Below, one piece after another: positions 1-12,722 of a stretch of 64,000 nt of DNA (position 1 is the stretch's first letter; every line of letters starts with the position of its first letter). The position numbers and the translations under genes were made by a program. The notes below the pieces were generated by a model. The model saw nothing but the letters and a program-made list of their open reading frames with translations, was not told the origin of the DNA and did no database searches. The DNA is from Massilia sp. Root335. GTDB taxonomy: Bacteria > Pseudomonadota > Gammaproteobacteria > Burkholderiales > Burkholderiaceae_D. Where the stretch lies: positions 134,223 through 198,222 of the forward strand of contig NZ_LMCY01000012.1 of NCBI RefSeq assembly GCF_001425685.1. The letters are read 5' to 3'.

Positions 1-987
1 ATAGTCCAGGCCCGCCGACACGGAATGCGTCTCGATGATCTGGCCGTGCTCGTCCTGCAGCAGGTAAGTGCGGTTGCCGTGCAGGACGCCCGGGAAGCCG
101 GCCGTGAGCGACGCCGCGTGCTTGCCGGAGTCCAGGCCCTCGCCCGCCGCCTCGACGCCCACCAGCTTCACGCCCGGCTCGTCGATGTACGGATAAAAGA
201 TGCCCATCGCGTTCGAGCCGCCGCCGATGCAGGCGACGACGTAGTCCGGCTGGCGGCCCGTCATCTGCGGCATCTGCACGCGGCATTCCTCGCCGATCAC
301 GGACTGGAAATCGCGCACCATCATCGGATACGGGTGCGGACCGGCGACCGTGCCGATGATGTAGAACGTGTTCTCGATGTTGGTGACCCAGTCGCGCATC
401 GCTTCGTTCAGCGCGTCCTTCAGCGTCTTCGATCCCGATTCGACCGGGACGACGGTCGCGCCCAGCAGCTTCATGCGGTAGACGTTCTGCGCCTGGCGCT
501 TGACGTCCTCGCTCCCCATGTAGATCACGCATTCGAGGCCGAAGCGCGCGCAGATGGTGGCCGTCGCGACGCCGTGCTGGCCGGCGCCCGTCTCGGCGAT
601 GATGCGCGGCTTGCCCATGCGGCGGGCCAGCAGCGCTTGCCCGATCACGTTGTTGATCTTGTGGGCGCCGGTGTGGTTCAGGTCTTCGCGCTTGAAGAAG
701 ATCTGCGCACCCAGGCCGTGATGCGCCCCCTGCTGCGACCAGCGCTTGGCGTGGTACACGGGCGACGGGCGGCCGACGAAGTGCGCCAGCTCGTAGCGGA
801 ATTCTTCGAGGAATTCGGGGTCCTGGCTGTAGCGCGCGTAGGCGTCGTTCAGTTCGGCCAGCGCGTGGCTGAGCGTCTCGGCGACGAACGAGCCGCCGTA
901 CGGGCCGAAGTGGCCGGTGGTGTCCGGCAGCTGGTAGTCGGGGGTCTTGAACAGCGCTTGTGCGCCGTTAACTTGGTTGGCTTTCAT
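1..987 (-). CDS. trpB: Tryptophan synthase beta chain (3' part outside window)
   Basis: TrpB condenses indole with L-serine to make L-tryptophan in the cytoplasm, as the PLP subunit of the alpha2-beta2 synthase. The first 329 codons are visible and the frame runs off the left edge, so the C-terminal part is missing. The N-terminus [10 protein letters not shown] and a [12 protein letters not shown] stretch near residues 28-39 are TrpB-like. The PLP lysine sits in HTGAHKINN near residue 110, and the glycine-rich phosphate loop [10 protein letters not shown] is present. The ATG at 985-987 lies inside the last codons of trpF (20 bp overlap), which implies coupled translation. trpA would be expected beyond the left edge, but that cannot be seen. 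Confidence 0.97.
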   Translation of the reverse strand, partial: MKANQVNGAQALFKTPDYQLPDTTGHFGPYGGSFVAETLSHALAELNDAYARYSQDPEFLEEFRYELAHFVGRPSPVYHAKRWSQQGAHHGLGAQIFFKREDLNHTGAHKINNVIGQALLARRMGKPRIIAETGAGQHGVATATICARFGLECVIYMGSEDVKRQAQNVYRMKLLGATVVPVESGSKTLKDALNEAMRDWVTNIENTFYIIGTVAGPHPYPMMVRDFQSVIGEECRVQMPQMTGRQPDYVVACIGGGSNAMGIFYPYIDEPGVKLVGVEAAGEGLDSGKHAASLTAGFPGVLHGNRTYLLQDEHGQIIETHSVSAGLDY

Positions 988-1663
988 GGTGTGTCAGGCT
1001 TTCAGTGGTGGCATCGCCGGCCCGCACCGCGTCGACGAACGCGGCGATCTTGCGGGCATCCTTGATCCCCTTGCTCGCCTCGACACCGCTACTGATGTCG
1101 ACCGCGAAGGGGCGTACTTGCGCCACCGCGCCAGTCACGTTGTGTACGCTCAAGCCACCACTCAAAACGACCCGAGGCGCGAGCTCTTTTGGAATAAGAG
1201 ACCAATCGAAAACCTTTCCTGCACCGCCATAGGCATCCACGTAGGTGTCGAGCAGAAGACCCGAGAACCACGTACTGGCGGCGCGGTATTGAGCTTCCGA
1301 TTCTAGCAAATCGGCGGACGTCGTGTCGGGTTTTACGCGATACGCCCGCACGAACGGCCGTTGCACGGCGCTTGCCAGCCGAGCGCACTGCCCGACCGTT
1401 TCGTCGCCGTGGAATTGCAGCAGCGCGACCGGGCCGGCCGCGACGACCGCGCGGACCTCGTCCTCCGTCGCGTTGACGAACAGCGCGACGGTGTTCAGGA
1501 ACGGCGGCAGTGCGCGTGCCAGTTCGGCGTAGCGCACGGGCGTGACGTAGCGCGGGCTCTTCGGGTAAAACACGAAGCCGAGGGCGTCGGCGCCGGCATC
1601 GACGGCGGCATGCAGGTCTTCAGTGCGGGTGATGCCGCAGATCTTGATACGGGTGCGGGGCAT
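968..1663 (-). CDS. trpF: Phosphoribosylanthranilate isomerase
   Basis: TrpF performs the Amadori rearrangement of N-(5-phosphoribosyl)anthranilate to CdRP, the third step of tryptophan synthesis. The 231-residue length is normal for this TIM-barrel enzyme. The general base Cys9 lies in KICGIT, and the acidic partner is in the late VDISSGVE motif. The frame is open upstream, but the ATG at 1661-1663 gives the canonical [10 protein letters not shown] start, so the longer version is rejected. The gene overlaps trpB by 20 bp. It lies 157 bp downstream of truA on the same strand, with a hairpin in the gap. Confidence 0.96.
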   Translation of the reverse strand: MPRTRIKICGITRTEDLHAAVDAGADALGFVFYPKSPRYVTPVRYAELARALPPFLNTVALFVNATEDEVRAVVAAGPVALLQFHGDETVGQCARLASAVQRPFVRAYRVKPDTTSADLLESEAQYRAASTWFSGLLLDTYVDAYGGAGKVFDWSLIPKELAPRVVLSGGLSVHNVTGAVAQVRPFAVDISSGVEASKGIKDARKIAAFVDAVRAGDATTESLTHHESQPS

Positions 1664-1763
1664 GATGGCTCGACGATGAAACGTGCAATATCGGCCGCAG
1701 CAGGGTGGGCTCCCCTGAGCCCACGCGGAAGCCGGCACAACGCAAACTTAGGCGTGGGTACGT

Positions 1764-1798
1764 GTGTGATGCCACCGGCATCACACCCCCCACCCTAC
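1764..1798. repeat. Intergenic hairpin plus half repeat between truA and trpF
   Basis: A perfect 10-bp stem (1764-1773 with 1777-1786) closes a 3-base loop. It is followed at 1789-1798 by CCCACCCTAC, the outer end of the palindromic repeat seen intact at 9101-9175. There is no T-run, so this is not a convincing terminator. It may be a worn copy of the dispersed repeat family. Confidence 0.45.
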
Positions 1799-1820
1799 GG
1801 CAGGTGGTCAATTCAACATT

Positions 1821-2621
1821 CTACAACCACGGCAGGGCCGCCGCCGGCTCCTGCGGCAAGCCCCACTTGGGATCGTAATCGATTGTAGCAAGGTACAGCC
1901 CATCCGGCATGAAGGTCGGCGCCGCGGCGTCGCGCGAGCGCGCGTCGAGCACCTCGGCCATCCAGCCCGGCTCGTTGCGTCCCGTCCCCACATAGATCAG
2001 CGAACCGACGATGTTGCGCACCATGTGATGCAGGAACGCCGAGGCGCGCACCGTGAACACGACGATGTCGCCGCTGCGCTCGATGCGGACCTCGTGCATC
2101 TGCTTGACGGGCGAATTCGCCTGGCAGCCGGACGCGCGGAAACTGGAAAAGTCGTGCGTGCCGATCAGGTGCGCGGCCGCCGCGCGCATGCGCTCGACGT
2201 CGAGCGGCCGGAACACCCAGCCGGCGCGTCCGGCCAGCAGCGCGGACGGGTTGGCGTGGTTGTACAGCACGTAGTGATAGGTGCGCGAGCGGGCCGAGAA
2301 GCGCGCGTGGAAATCCTGTCCTTCGATGTCCGGCGCGACCACGTGGGCCCAGCGCACGACGATCGACTCGGGCAGGAAGGCGTTCGTGCCGCGCACCCAC
2401 GATTGCGGCGCGCGGTCGAGGTCCGTGTCGAAATGGACGACCTGCTCGATCGCGTGCACGCCGGCGTCCGTGCGGCCGGCGCACGTCGTCGCGAGCCGCG
2501 TGCAGGCGAATTTCTCGAGTGCGATCTCCAGCTGGTCCTGCACCGTGTCGCGCGATGGCTGTTTCTGATACCCGTTCCAGGCGGTGCCCACGTACTGGAC
2601 ACCCAAAGCGATTCGTGTCAA
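1821..2621 (-). CDS. truA: tRNA pseudouridine(38-40) synthase
   Basis: TruA isomerises uridines 38, 39 and 40 in the anticodon arm of many tRNAs. The 266-residue product has the family's usual length. The catalytic aspartate is Asp52 in the signature [10 protein letters not shown], and the N-terminal [14 protein letters not shown] stretch is typical. The ATG at 2619-2621 is 11 bp downstream of the fimV stop codon, so the two are probably co-transcribed. The fimV-truA-trpF order is common in betaproteobacteria. Confidence 0.96.
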   Translation of the reverse strand: MTRIALGVQYVGTAWNGYQKQPSRDTVQDQLEIALEKFACTRLATTCAGRTDAGVHAIEQVVHFDTDLDRAPQSWVRGTNAFLPESIVVRWAHVVAPDIEGQDFHARFSARSRTYHYVLYNHANPSALLAGRAGWVFRPLDVERMRAAAAHLIGTHDFSSFRASGCQANSPVKQMHEVRIERSGDIVVFTVRASAFLHHMVRNIVGSLIYVGTGRNEPGWMAEVLDARSRDAAAPTFMPDGLYLATIDYDPKWGLPQEPAAALPWL

Positions 2622-2632
2622 AGCGCGTTACC

Positions 2633-5704
<3,072 letters not shown>

Positions 5705-5897
5705 AGATTCGAAAGCGGAGTGGGTTGACGGGGGCGCGCGACCTTGCCCGGAGGTCTCAGCAACATATCATCATGCACTGTGGCATGCAAGTTCTGCGGG
5801 GAGAAACATTCAGCAAGTCTGCGTTATGTAGACGGTATATTCAAAGTTATGATGTTTTTTGGATGATTCGGTGTCAATTCATCACGAAACCCGTCCT

Positions 5898-5977
5898 CGT
5901 CGTTCCCACGCAGGCGGGAGCCCGGGTTGCGCATGGCGGCCGCTCGACATTGGGCCCCCGCCTGCGCGGGGGCGACG
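5898..5977. repeat. Imperfect palindromic (REP/MITE-like) element
   Basis: Two 26-bp arms (5898-5923 and 5952-5977) are imperfect reverse complements built around a GCAGGCGGG core, with a short spacer between them. Such GC-rich CGTCGTTCCC...CAGGCGGGAG palindromes are dispersed intergenic repeats in many proteobacteria. It lies between the asd terminator and the fimV start. Confidence 0.6.
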
Positions 5978-5998
5978 CGATCGAAATAAAAAGCAAAT

Positions 5999-6023
5999 AA
6001 AAAAGGCGGCCCTGCGGCCGCCT
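5999..6023 (-). terminator. Rho-independent terminator of the leu-asd block
   Basis: An 8-bp perfect stem (6004-6011 with 6016-6023) has a 4-base loop. On the minus strand it is followed by six T. It lies 28 bp past the asd stop and separates asd from fimV. Confidence 0.8.
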
Positions 6024-6051
6024 CTCTCGCGCCCGCAGGCGACAGATTACA

Positions 6052-7176
6052 TCACTTGTCCAGGACGATGCGCAGCATGCGGCGCAGCGGCTCGGCGGCG
6101 CCCCACAGCAGCTGGTCGCCGACGGTGAAGGCCGAGATGTATTCCGGGCCCATCGACATCTTGCGCACGCGGCCGACCGGGATCGTCAGGCTGCCCGTGA
6201 CGGCGGCCGGGGTCAGGTCGCGCACCGACGCTTCGCGCGTGTTCGGCACGAACTTCACCCACTGGTTGTCGTTCGCGATGATGTCGTTGATCTCGTCCAG
6301 CGGCACGTCCTTGTTGAGCTTGATGGTCAGCGCCTGCGAGTGGCAGCGCATCGCGCCGATGCGGACGCACAGGCCGTCGACCGGAATGACGTTGCCGCCG
6401 GCGCCGTTGCGGCCCAGGATCTTGTTGGTCTCGGCGCCGCCCTTCCACTCTTCCTTCGACTGGCCGTTGCCCAGGTCCTTGTCGATCCACGGGATCAGGT
6501 TGCCGGCCAGCGGCACGCCGAACTGCTTGGTTTCCTCGGCCGACAGGCCGTGCTGGGTGGCCAGCACGCCACGGTCGATTTCGAGGATGGCCGACGCCGG
6601 ATTGTCCAGCAGCGGCTTGACGGCCGCGTTGATGGTGCCGAATTGCGTGAGCAGTTCGCGCATGTGCTGGGCGCCGCCGCCCGATGCGGCCTGATAGGTC
6701 ATCGACGTCATCCAGTCGACCAGGTCGTGCTTGAACAGGCCGCCCAGGCCCATCAGCATGCACGACACGGTGCAGTTACCGCCGATGAAGTTCTTGACGC
6801 CGCGCGTCATGGCGTCCTTGATGACGTTCAGGTTCACGGGGTCGAGCACGATCACGGCGTCGTCGCTCATGCGCAGGGTCGACGCGGCGTCGATCCAGTA
6901 GCCGTTCCAGCCGGCCGCGCGCAGTTTCGGGAACACTTCGGTCGTGTAGTCGCCGCCCTGGCACGAGATGATGATCTCGCATTTGGACAGTTCGGCGATG
7001 TCGGTCGCGCTTTTCAGCCTGGTCTCGTTTTTCGCCATCTTCGGGGCGTCGCCGCCCGGATTCGACGTCGTGAAGAACACCGGCTCGATATGGGCGAAAT
7101 CGCCCTCGTCCTGCATGCGCTGCATGAGGACCGAACCGACCATGCCGCGCCAACCAACCAGACCTACTAATTTCAT
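6052..7176 (-). CDS. asd: Aspartate-semialdehyde dehydrogenase
   Basis: Asd reduces aspartyl-4-phosphate to aspartate semialdehyde with NADPH. This is the branch point to lysine/diaminopimelate, threonine and methionine. The 374-residue protein matches the gammaproteobacterial-type enzyme. It has an NADP-binding N-terminus [14 protein letters not shown], catalytic Cys135 in GGNCTVSC, and a [11 protein letters not shown] stretch beyond it. The gene lies 47 bp downstream of leuB and is followed by a strong terminator. Confidence 0.97.
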   Translation of the reverse strand: MKLVGLVGWRGMVGSVLMQRMQDEGDFAHIEPVFFTTSNPGGDAPKMAKNETRLKSATDIAELSKCEIIISCQGGDYTTEVFPKLRAAGWNGYWIDAASTLRMSDDAVIVLDPVNLNVIKDAMTRGVKNFIGGNCTVSCMLMGLGGLFKHDLVDWMTSMTYQAASGGGAQHMRELLTQFGTINAAVKPLLDNPASAILEIDRGVLATQHGLSAEETKQFGVPLAGNLIPWIDKDLGNGQSKEEWKGGAETNKILGRNGAGGNVIPVDGLCVRIGAMRCHSQALTIKLNKDVPLDEINDIIANDNQWVKFVPNTREASVRDLTPAAVTGSLTIPVGRVRKMSMGPEYISAFTVGDQLLWGAAEPLRRMLRIVLDK

Positions 7177-7223
7177 GATATCCCTCGTTTAAAAATGTTC
7201 CGCCCGAGCGGGCGTATTCCTTG

Positions 7224-8294
7224 TCAACCCAATGCTTTGACGACCGCGTCGCCCATCTGTTCCGTGCCGACGCGCGTCGTGCCTTCTTCGTGGATGTCCG
7301 CCGTGCGCAGGCCCTGGGACAGCACCTTCTTGACGGCGTTGTCGATGCGGTCGGCCTGCTCGGGCTTGCCCAGCGTGAAACGCAGCATCATCGCGGCGGA
7401 CAGGATCGTCGCCAGCGGATTGGCGATGCCCTTGCCCGCGATGTCCGGCGCCGAACCGTGCGACGGCTCGTACAGGCCCTTGTTGTTGACGTCCAGCGAG
7501 GCCGACGGCAGCATGCCGATCGAACCGGTCAGCATCGCCGCTTCGTCCGACAGGATGTCGCCGAACATGTTGCCGGTGACGAGCACGTCGAACTTCTTCG
7601 GCGCGCGCACGAGCTGCATCGCGGCGTTGTCGATGTACATGTGTTCGAGCTCGACGTCCTGGTATTCCTTGTGCACGTCGGTGACGATGTCGCGCCAGAA
7701 CTGGAACGTCTCCAGCACGTTGGCCTTGTCGATGCTCGTCAGGCGGCGGTTGCGCTTGCGCGCGGCCTGGAACGCGACGTGGGCGATGCGGCGGATCTCG
7801 CCTTCCGCGTAGCGCATCGTGTCGAAGCCTTCGCGCTGGCCGGCGAACGGACCGTCCGGGCATTCGCGCACGCCGCGCGGCTTGCCGAAATAGACGTCGC
7901 CCGTCAGCTCGCGGATGATCAGGATGTCGAGGCCCGACACCACTTCCGGCTTGAGCGTGGACGCGCCGGCCAGTTCCGGATACAGGATCGCGGGACGCAG
8001 GTTGGCGAACAGGCCCAGCTCCTTGCGCAGGCCGAGGATGGCCTGTTCCGGACGCAGCGCGCGCTCCAGCGAGTCGTACTTGAAGTCGCCGACGGCGCCC
8101 AGCAGCACGGCATCGGCGGCTTTCGCCAGCGCCAGCGTGCCCTGCGGCAGCGGATGGCCGTGCGCCGCATAGCCGGCGCCGCCGACTTCCGCGCTTTCCA
8201 GTTCGAACGATTCGCCCAGCGCGTTCAGCACCTTGACGGCTTGCGCGGTGATTTCGGGACCGATGCCGTCGCCCGGCAGGATTGCAATCTTCAT
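7224..8294 (-). CDS. leuB: 3-isopropylmalate dehydrogenase
   Basis: LeuB oxidises and decarboxylates 3-isopropylmalate with NAD in leucine biosynthesis. The 356-residue protein begins [15 protein letters not shown], the family's N-terminal signature. It has the substrate-binding region [12 protein letters not shown], the [14 protein letters not shown] metal/substrate motif and the [14 protein letters not shown] cofactor loop. Its ATG at 8292-8294 is 15 bp past the leuD stop, so it belongs to the leuC-ecn-leuD-leuB-asd unit. Confidence 0.97.
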   Translation of the reverse strand: MKIAILPGDGIGPEITAQAVKVLNALGESFELESAEVGGAGYAAHGHPLPQGTLALAKAADAVLLGAVGDFKYDSLERALRPEQAILGLRKELGLFANLRPAILYPELAGASTLKPEVVSGLDILIIRELTGDVYFGKPRGVRECPDGPFAGQREGFDTMRYAEGEIRRIAHVAFQAARKRNRRLTSIDKANVLETFQFWRDIVTDVHKEYQDVELEHMYIDNAAMQLVRAPKKFDVLVTGNMFGDILSDEAAMLTGSIGMLPSASLDVNNKGLYEPSHGSAPDIAGKGIANPLATILSAAMMLRFTLGKPEQADRIDNAVKKVLSQGLRTADIHEEGTTRVGTEQMGDAVVKALG

Positions 8295-8309
8295 GTTCTT
8301 GTTCTCAGT

Positions 8310-8957
8310 TCAGATGGTGTTGGCGAGCCACGGCTGCGCTGCTAGACGCCGTTCCTCGTAGGCGCGGATGTCGTCGGCGTGGCGCAGCGTGAGGCCGATG
8401 TCGTCCAGGCCGTTCAGCAGGCAGTACTTGCGGAAGTCGTCGACGGCGAATTCGAACGCGAGGCGGCCGTCCGGCGTGCCCACGGTCTGCTTCTCGAGGT
8501 CGACGACCAGCTTGTAGCCGGGGAAGGCCTTGACTTCATTCATCAGCTGGTCGACCTGGGCTTCGCCGAGGACGATCGGCAGCAGGCCGCCCTTGAAGCA
8601 GTTGTTGAAGAAGATGTCGGCGAAGCTCGGCGCGATGACGGCGCGGAAGCCGTACTGCTGCAGGGCCCACGGCGCGTGCTCGCGCGACGAGCCGCAGCCG
8701 AAGTTCTTGCGGGTCAGCAGGATCGACGCGCCGGCGTAGCGCGGCTGGTTCAGCACGAAGTCCGGATTGACCGGACGCGTGCTGTTGTCCATGCCCGGCT
8801 CGCCGTGGTCGAGATAGCGCCACTCGTCGAACAGGTTGGGGCCGAAGCCGGTGCGGCGGATCGACTTGAGGAACTGCTTCGGAATGATGGCGTCGGTGTC
8901 GACGTTGGCCCGGTCCAGCGGGACCACCAGTCCTTCGTGTACGTTGAATTTATCCAT
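8310..8957 (-). CDS. leuD: 3-isopropylmalate dehydratase small subunit
   Basis: LeuD is the swivel-domain subunit that pairs with LeuC to isomerise 2- to 3-isopropylmalate. The 215-residue form starting [20 protein letters not shown] is canonical. The open frame continues upstream through the small lipoprotein gene and the palindromic repeat, but that extension is out of family and is rejected. The family motif [14 protein letters not shown] is intact. The ATG at 8955-8957 lies 11 bp after the entericidin stop. Confidence 0.96.
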   Translation of the reverse strand: MDKFNVHEGLVVPLDRANVDTDAIIPKQFLKSIRRTGFGPNLFDEWRYLDHGEPGMDNSTRPVNPDFVLNQPRYAGASILLTRKNFGCGSSREHAPWALQQYGFRAVIAPSFADIFFNNCFKGGLLPIVLGEAQVDQLMNEVKAFPGYKLVVDLEKQTVGTPDGRLAFEFAVDDFRKYCLLNGLDDIGLTLRHADDIRAYEERRLAAQPWLANTI

Positions 8958-8968
8958 GATCGACCCGA

Positions 8969-9091
8969 TTATTTCCCGCCGGCGCCCGTGATGACCTGGC
9001 CGACCTTCTGCACGTCCTTGCCGACGCCGGAGATGGTGTTGCAGCCGGTGACGGCGAGTGCGATGAGTGCGAGAGCAAAAATTTTCTTCAT
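8969..9091 (-). CDS. Entericidin-family small lipoprotein
   Basis: This 40-residue protein starts at the ATG at 9089-9091. It has a lipoprotein signal peptide ([17 protein letters not shown], lipobox AVTGC, lipidated Cys17) and a short mature part [15 protein letters not shown] that is typical of entericidin A/B. Entericidins are tiny cell-envelope lipoproteins, described in E. coli as an antidote/toxin pair linked to stationary-phase lysis. Here a single copy is embedded between leuC and leuD, an arrangement known in other betaproteobacteria. Its role in a leucine operon is unclear. Confidence 0.85.
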   Translation of the reverse strand: MKKIFALALIALAVTGCNTISGVGKDVQKVGQVITGAGGK

Positions 9092-9100
9092 TGATTTCTC

Positions 9101-9175
9101 GTAGGGTGGGCACCCCGTGCCCACCGATATATGCGATTACGGAAACGCATGGTGGGCACGGGGTGCCCACCCTAC
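9101..9175. repeat. 75-bp perfect palindromic intergenic repeat
   Basis: A 25-bp arm at 9101-9125 is the exact reverse complement of 9151-9175. Each arm is itself a smaller palindrome (GTGGGCAC...GTGCCCAC). The 25-bp centre also carries a 5-bp inverted pair, ATGCG/CGCAT. It sits between leuC and the entericidin gene, 6 bp past the leuC stop. Single arms recur at 31078-31102 and, diverged, at 31788-31811. This is a REP/BIME-like element. Confidence 0.8.
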
Positions 9176-9181
9176 TGCTTC

Positions 9182-10582
9182 TCAGATTTTACGAACGTCG
9201 ACGAAATGGCCCGCGATACCGGCCGCCGCGGCCATCGCCGGCGACACCAGGTGCGTGCGTCCGCCCTGGCCCTGGCGGCCTTCGAAGTTGCGGTTCGACG
9301 TCGACGCGCAGCGCTCGCCCGGTTCCAGGCGGTCGGCGTTCATCGCCAGGCACATCGAGCAGCCCGGCTCGCGCCATTCGAAGCCGGCGGCCTTGAAGAT
9401 CGCGTCCAGGCCTTCGCGTTCCGCCTGTTCCTTCACGAGGCCGGAGCCCGGCACCACCATCGCCAGCTTCACGTTCGAGGCGCGCTGGCGGCCGCGCACG
9501 ACGGCGGCGGCGGCGCGCAGGTCTTCGATGCGCGAGTTGGTGCAGGAGCCGATGAACACCTTGTCGATGCGGATGTCTTCCATCGCGGTGTTCGGCTTCA
9601 GGTCCATGTAGACCAGCGCCTTTTCCATCGCGTCGCGCTTGACCGGGTCTTTTTCCTTGTCCGGATCGGGCACGCGGCCGTCGATCGTCGTGACCTGCTC
9701 GGGCGACGTGCCCCAGGTCACCTGCGGGCGGATCTCCGCGGCGTTCAACTGCACGACCAGGTCGAACTTCGCGCCCGGGTCCGTGTGCAGCGTGCGCCAG
9801 TACGCGACGGCCTGTTCCCACTGCGGGCCGGCGGGCGCGAACGGGCGGCCCTTGACGTAGTCGATCGTCGTGTCGTCGACGGCCACCATGCCGGCGCGCG
9901 CGCCCGCTTCGATCGCCATGTTACAGACGGTCATGCGGCCTTCCATCGACAGCGCGCGGATGGTCGAGCCGCCGAATTCGATGGCGTAGCCGGTGCCGCC
10001 GGCCGTGCCGATCTTGCCGATCACGGCCAGCACGATGTCCTTGGCGGTCACGCCGGCCGGCAGTTCGCCGTCGACCTGCACGAGCATCGCTTTCGATTTT
10101 TTCGCCAGCAGCGTCTGCGTGGCCAGCACGTGCTCGACTTCCGAGGTGCCGATGCCGTGCGCCAGCGCGCCGAACGCGCCGTGGGTCGACGTGTGCGAAT
10201 CGCCGCAGACGACGGTCATGCCCGGCAGCGTGGCGCCCTGCTCCGGGCCGATCACGTGCACGATGCCCTGGCGCTTGTCGTTCATGTTGAAGTACGTGAG
10301 GCCGAAGGACTTGGCGTTGCTGTCCAGCGTTTCGACCTGCAGGCGCGACGTCGGGTCAGCGATGCCGTGCGAGCGGTCGGTGGTCGGCACGTTGTGGTCG
10401 GCTACGGCAAGATTGGCCGAAGTGCGCCATAGCGGGCGGCCGGCTTCGCGCAGGCCTTCGAACGCCTGCGGGCTGGTGACTTCGTGGACCAGGTGACGGT
10501 CGATATACAGCACGGTGGTGCCATCCGCATCGGCACGCACGACATGCGAATCCCAAAGTTTGTCGTAGAGCGTTTTTAACAT
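9182..10582 (-). CDS. leuC: 3-isopropylmalate dehydratase large subunit
   Basis: LeuC is the 4Fe-4S aconitase-type subunit of isopropylmalate isomerase. The chosen start, ATG at 10580-10582, gives [15 protein letters not shown] and 466 residues, the normal family form. An in-frame extension upstream is unlike the family. Fe-S ligands are in GSCTNSR and in the pair SMCLAMN with its preceding Cys. The substrate/cofactor motif [19 protein letters not shown] is intact. It heads the leuC-ecn-leuD-leuB-asd operon. Confidence 0.96.
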   Translation of the reverse strand: MLKTLYDKLWDSHVVRADADGTTVLYIDRHLVHEVTSPQAFEGLREAGRPLWRTSANLAVADHNVPTTDRSHGIADPTSRLQVETLDSNAKSFGLTYFNMNDKRQGIVHVIGPEQGATLPGMTVVCGDSHTSTHGAFGALAHGIGTSEVEHVLATQTLLAKKSKAMLVQVDGELPAGVTAKDIVLAVIGKIGTAGGTGYAIEFGGSTIRALSMEGRMTVCNMAIEAGARAGMVAVDDTTIDYVKGRPFAPAGPQWEQAVAYWRTLHTDPGAKFDLVVQLNAAEIRPQVTWGTSPEQVTTIDGRVPDPDKEKDPVKRDAMEKALVYMDLKPNTAMEDIRIDKVFIGSCTNSRIEDLRAAAAVVRGRQRASNVKLAMVVPGSGLVKEQAEREGLDAIFKAAGFEWREPGCSMCLAMNADRLEPGERCASTSNRNFEGRQGQGGRTHLVSPAMAAAAGIAGHFVDVRKI

Positions 10583-10634
10583 AATGAGTTGCGAAGTCCA
10601 GAGAAACGACCGCTTCATGCGGGCATGGTCTTTG

Positions 10635-10665
10635 ATTATGCCATATTTGTGCAATGCGGAAGCAA
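10635..10665 (-). promoter_or_regulatory. Possible leuC operon promoter
   Basis: On the minus strand a CATAAT hexamer (10640-10635) could be a -10 box. A TTGCTT (10665-10660) lies upstream as a weak -35 with a long 19-bp spacer. Transcription would start about 45 bp before leuC. This rests on hexamer resemblance only. Confidence 0.3.
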
Positions 10666-10742
10666 GGGCCTTCAAGCACGATTATTCCAATGAACTCATC
10701 CATATAAAAATTTTGTTCGGATGTGTTTTCAGAAACACAAAT

Positions 10743-10776
10743 AAAAAAAGCCTGCGCATTTCCTGCGCAGGCTTTT
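10743..10776 (-). terminator. Rho-independent terminator of cheZ-cheA
   Basis: A long stem (10746-10758 with 10764-10776, core GCCTGCGCA/TGCGCAGGC) is flanked by A on one side and T on the other. It is 45 bp past the cheA stop and, on the minus strand, ends in a run of seven T. It separates cheA from the leu promoter region. Confidence 0.85.
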
Positions 10777-10820
10777 CGTAGCTTTGTAGCAAAAATGTTG
10801 TACGCAGCCCGCGGCGTGGT

Positions 10821-12722
10821 TTATGCGGCCAGCCTCACCGTCGACCGGCAACCGTCCATGAGGAACGACAGGCCGACGACCAGCACCAGCGATCCTTCGG
10901 CCGAACGCGCCGTGCCGGTGATGCCTTCGACGGTCAGCGCCGTCATCGGCTTGATCACCAGGTCGGCCGTACCGTCGACGGCTTCCACCGCGATGATGTA
11001 CGGCTGCGGGGCGTTGATGACGATGCCCACGCGTTCCACGCACGCTTCGTAGCCGAGCGACAGCGCCAGCGAACGCACCGGCAGCGGACGACCCTGGTCC
11101 TTCAGCACCGGGGCGCCGCCGACCTGCATGAAGGTCTCCGGCAGCTCGACGACGCGCTCGACGACGGCCATCGGCAGGGCCAGCTGCGCGCCCGACGTCG
11201 ACACCAGCATCGTCGGCACGATCGACAATTCGATCGGCAGGCGGATCGAGAACTTCGTGCCCGTGCCCAGGTTCGAGTCGATGCGGATCGCGCCGCGGTT
11301 CTTCTCGACGGCCGTCTTGACCACGTCCATGCCCACGCCGCGGCCCGAGACCGACGACGCCACTTCCTTGGTCGAGAAGCCCGGCAGGAACACGAGCTGG
11401 TACGCTTCGTCGTCGCTGGTGGCCTGGTTCTCGCTGATCAGGCCCTTTTCCATCGCCTTCTTGCGCAGCTTGGCCGGGTCCATGCCGCGCCCGTCGTCCT
11501 GCAGCACGATCATGACGCTGTTCGCTTCCTGCCAGGCTTTCAGCAGGATGAACGCCTTGGCCGGCTTGCCGTTGGCGACGCGGTCGTCCGGACCCTCGAC
11601 GCCGTGGTCGAGCGCGTTGCGCAGCATGTGCACGAGCGGGTCGTACAGGCTGTCCACGACGACGCGGTCGACTTCCGTCTCGGCGCCTTCGATGGTCAGC
11701 TCGACGTCCTTGCCCAGGTCCTTCGCGAGCTCGCGCACGAGGCGCGGGAATTTCTGGAACAGGCGGCCGACCGGCTGCATGCGGGTCGCCAGCGTGGCGC
11801 GCTGCAGCTCGGCCGAGTAGCGCGAGGCGCGTTCCAGCGTCTCGGTCAGGGTCGCCATCAGCGTGGCGGCCTGGCCCTCGAACTTGAACTGCGACAGGCG
11901 CTCGAGCAGCACGGCGGCCTGGTTCGCGGCCTGCACGGATTCGCCGGCCACTTCCAGCAGCGCGTCCAGCTTGACCGCGTCGATACGGATGCTCTCGTCC
12001 TTGGCGGGACCGGTGCTGGCCGGCTTGGCCTCGTTGCGGCGCTCGACGCCGTCCCAGCCCGGCTTGCCCGGTGCGGCGGCGTCGGGCGCGGCGTGCACCG
12101 GCGCGACGGCCGGCGCGGCTGCCTCGGATGCTGCGGGCGCCGCGGCTGCCGTGGCTGCGTTCGGCGTATAGGTGCCCGCCGGGACGACCGCCATGAACAT
12201 CGCTTCCCAGTCGAGACCGTCGGCGCCCGGCACGGCCGCAGCAGCAGGTGCCGCGGCAGGCGCCGCTGCCGGCGCTGCGACAGGTGCCGGCGCAGCCGCT
12301 GCCGGCGCGGGCGCGGCCTTGGGCGCGGGCGCGGCGTCGTTGCCGGCGATGGCCTCCTTGAGCATGCGCTCGAGGTCCGGCGGCATCGACGGCAGCTGGT
12401 CCGGCGTGGCGCCGTTGTTCAGGTCACCCAGCTGGTCGGCCACGAAACCGGACGCCTGCAGCGACGCTTCGATCGCGGCCGGCGTGACGGGAGCGGCGCC
12501 GGTACGCAGCGCGTCGAACAGGTTTTCCGTCAGGTGGCACGCGGCGACGAGCGCCGGCAGCCCCATGAAACCCGCGCCACCCTTGATGGTGTGGAACGAG
12601 CGGAACACCGCGTTCAGCGTTTCCTTGTTATTGGGATCGCGTTCGAGGTGCAGCAGATGCTCTTCGACATTCGCTGCAAGATCCATCGCCTCGACGACGA
12701 AATCCTTGAGCATTTCATCCAT
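10821..12722 (-). CDS. cheA: Chemotaxis histidine kinase CheA
   Basis: CheA autophosphorylates under receptor control and passes phosphate to CheY/CheB. The 633-residue protein has an N-terminal Hpt domain with His44 (SFHTIKGGAG), then an Ala/Pro-rich linker at about 130-235, a dimerisation domain, an HATPase domain (RNALDHGVE, DDGRGMD, GRGVGMDVV) and a C-terminal CheW-like domain. No folded P2 (CheY/CheB-docking) domain is visible between Hpt and dimerisation domain; only a short LDWEAMF segment interrupts the linker. The start codon shares one base with the cheZ stop (TAATG), so translation is coupled. No CheW, CheY or receptor gene is adjacent. Confidence 0.92.
   Translation of the reverse strand: MDEMLKDFVVEAMDLAANVEEHLLHLERDPNNKETLNAVFRSFHTIKGGAGFMGLPALVAACHLTENLFDALRTGAAPVTPAAIEASLQASGFVADQLGDLNNGATPDQLPSMPPDLERMLKEAIAGNDAAPAPKAAPAPAAAAPAPVAAPAAAPAAAPAAAAVPGADGLDWEAMFMAVVPAGTYTPNAATAAAAPAASEAAAPAVAPVHAAPDAAAPGKPGWDGVERRNEAKPASTGPAKDESIRIDAVKLDALLEVAGESVQAANQAAVLLERLSQFKFEGQAATLMATLTETLERASRYSAELQRATLATRMQPVGRLFQKFPRLVRELAKDLGKDVELTIEGAETEVDRVVVDSLYDPLVHMLRNALDHGVEGPDDRVANGKPAKAFILLKAWQEANSVMIVLQDDGRGMDPAKLRKKAMEKGLISENQATSDDEAYQLVFLPGFSTKEVASSVSGRGVGMDVVKTAVEKNRGAIRIDSNLGTGTKFSIRLPIELSIVPTMLVSTSGAQLALPMAVVERVVELPETFMQVGGAPVLKDQGRPLPVRSLALSLGYEACVERVGIVINAPQPYIIAVEAVDGTADLVIKPMTALTVEGITGTARSAEGSLVLVVGLSFLMDGCRSTVRLAA

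Larger units (their letters stand above)
5705..6051. other. fimV upstream region
   Basis: This 347-bp gap holds the palindromic repeat at 5898-5977, the asd terminator at 5999-6023 and, by position, the fimV promoter. The stretch at 5760-5880 is noticeably AT-richer than its surroundings. No gene is evident. Confidence 0.5.

Noticed and set aside
12230..12330. Repeated GCCGCTGC/GCCGGCGC units.
   Set aside because: Codon repeats of the Ala/Pro linker in CheA.
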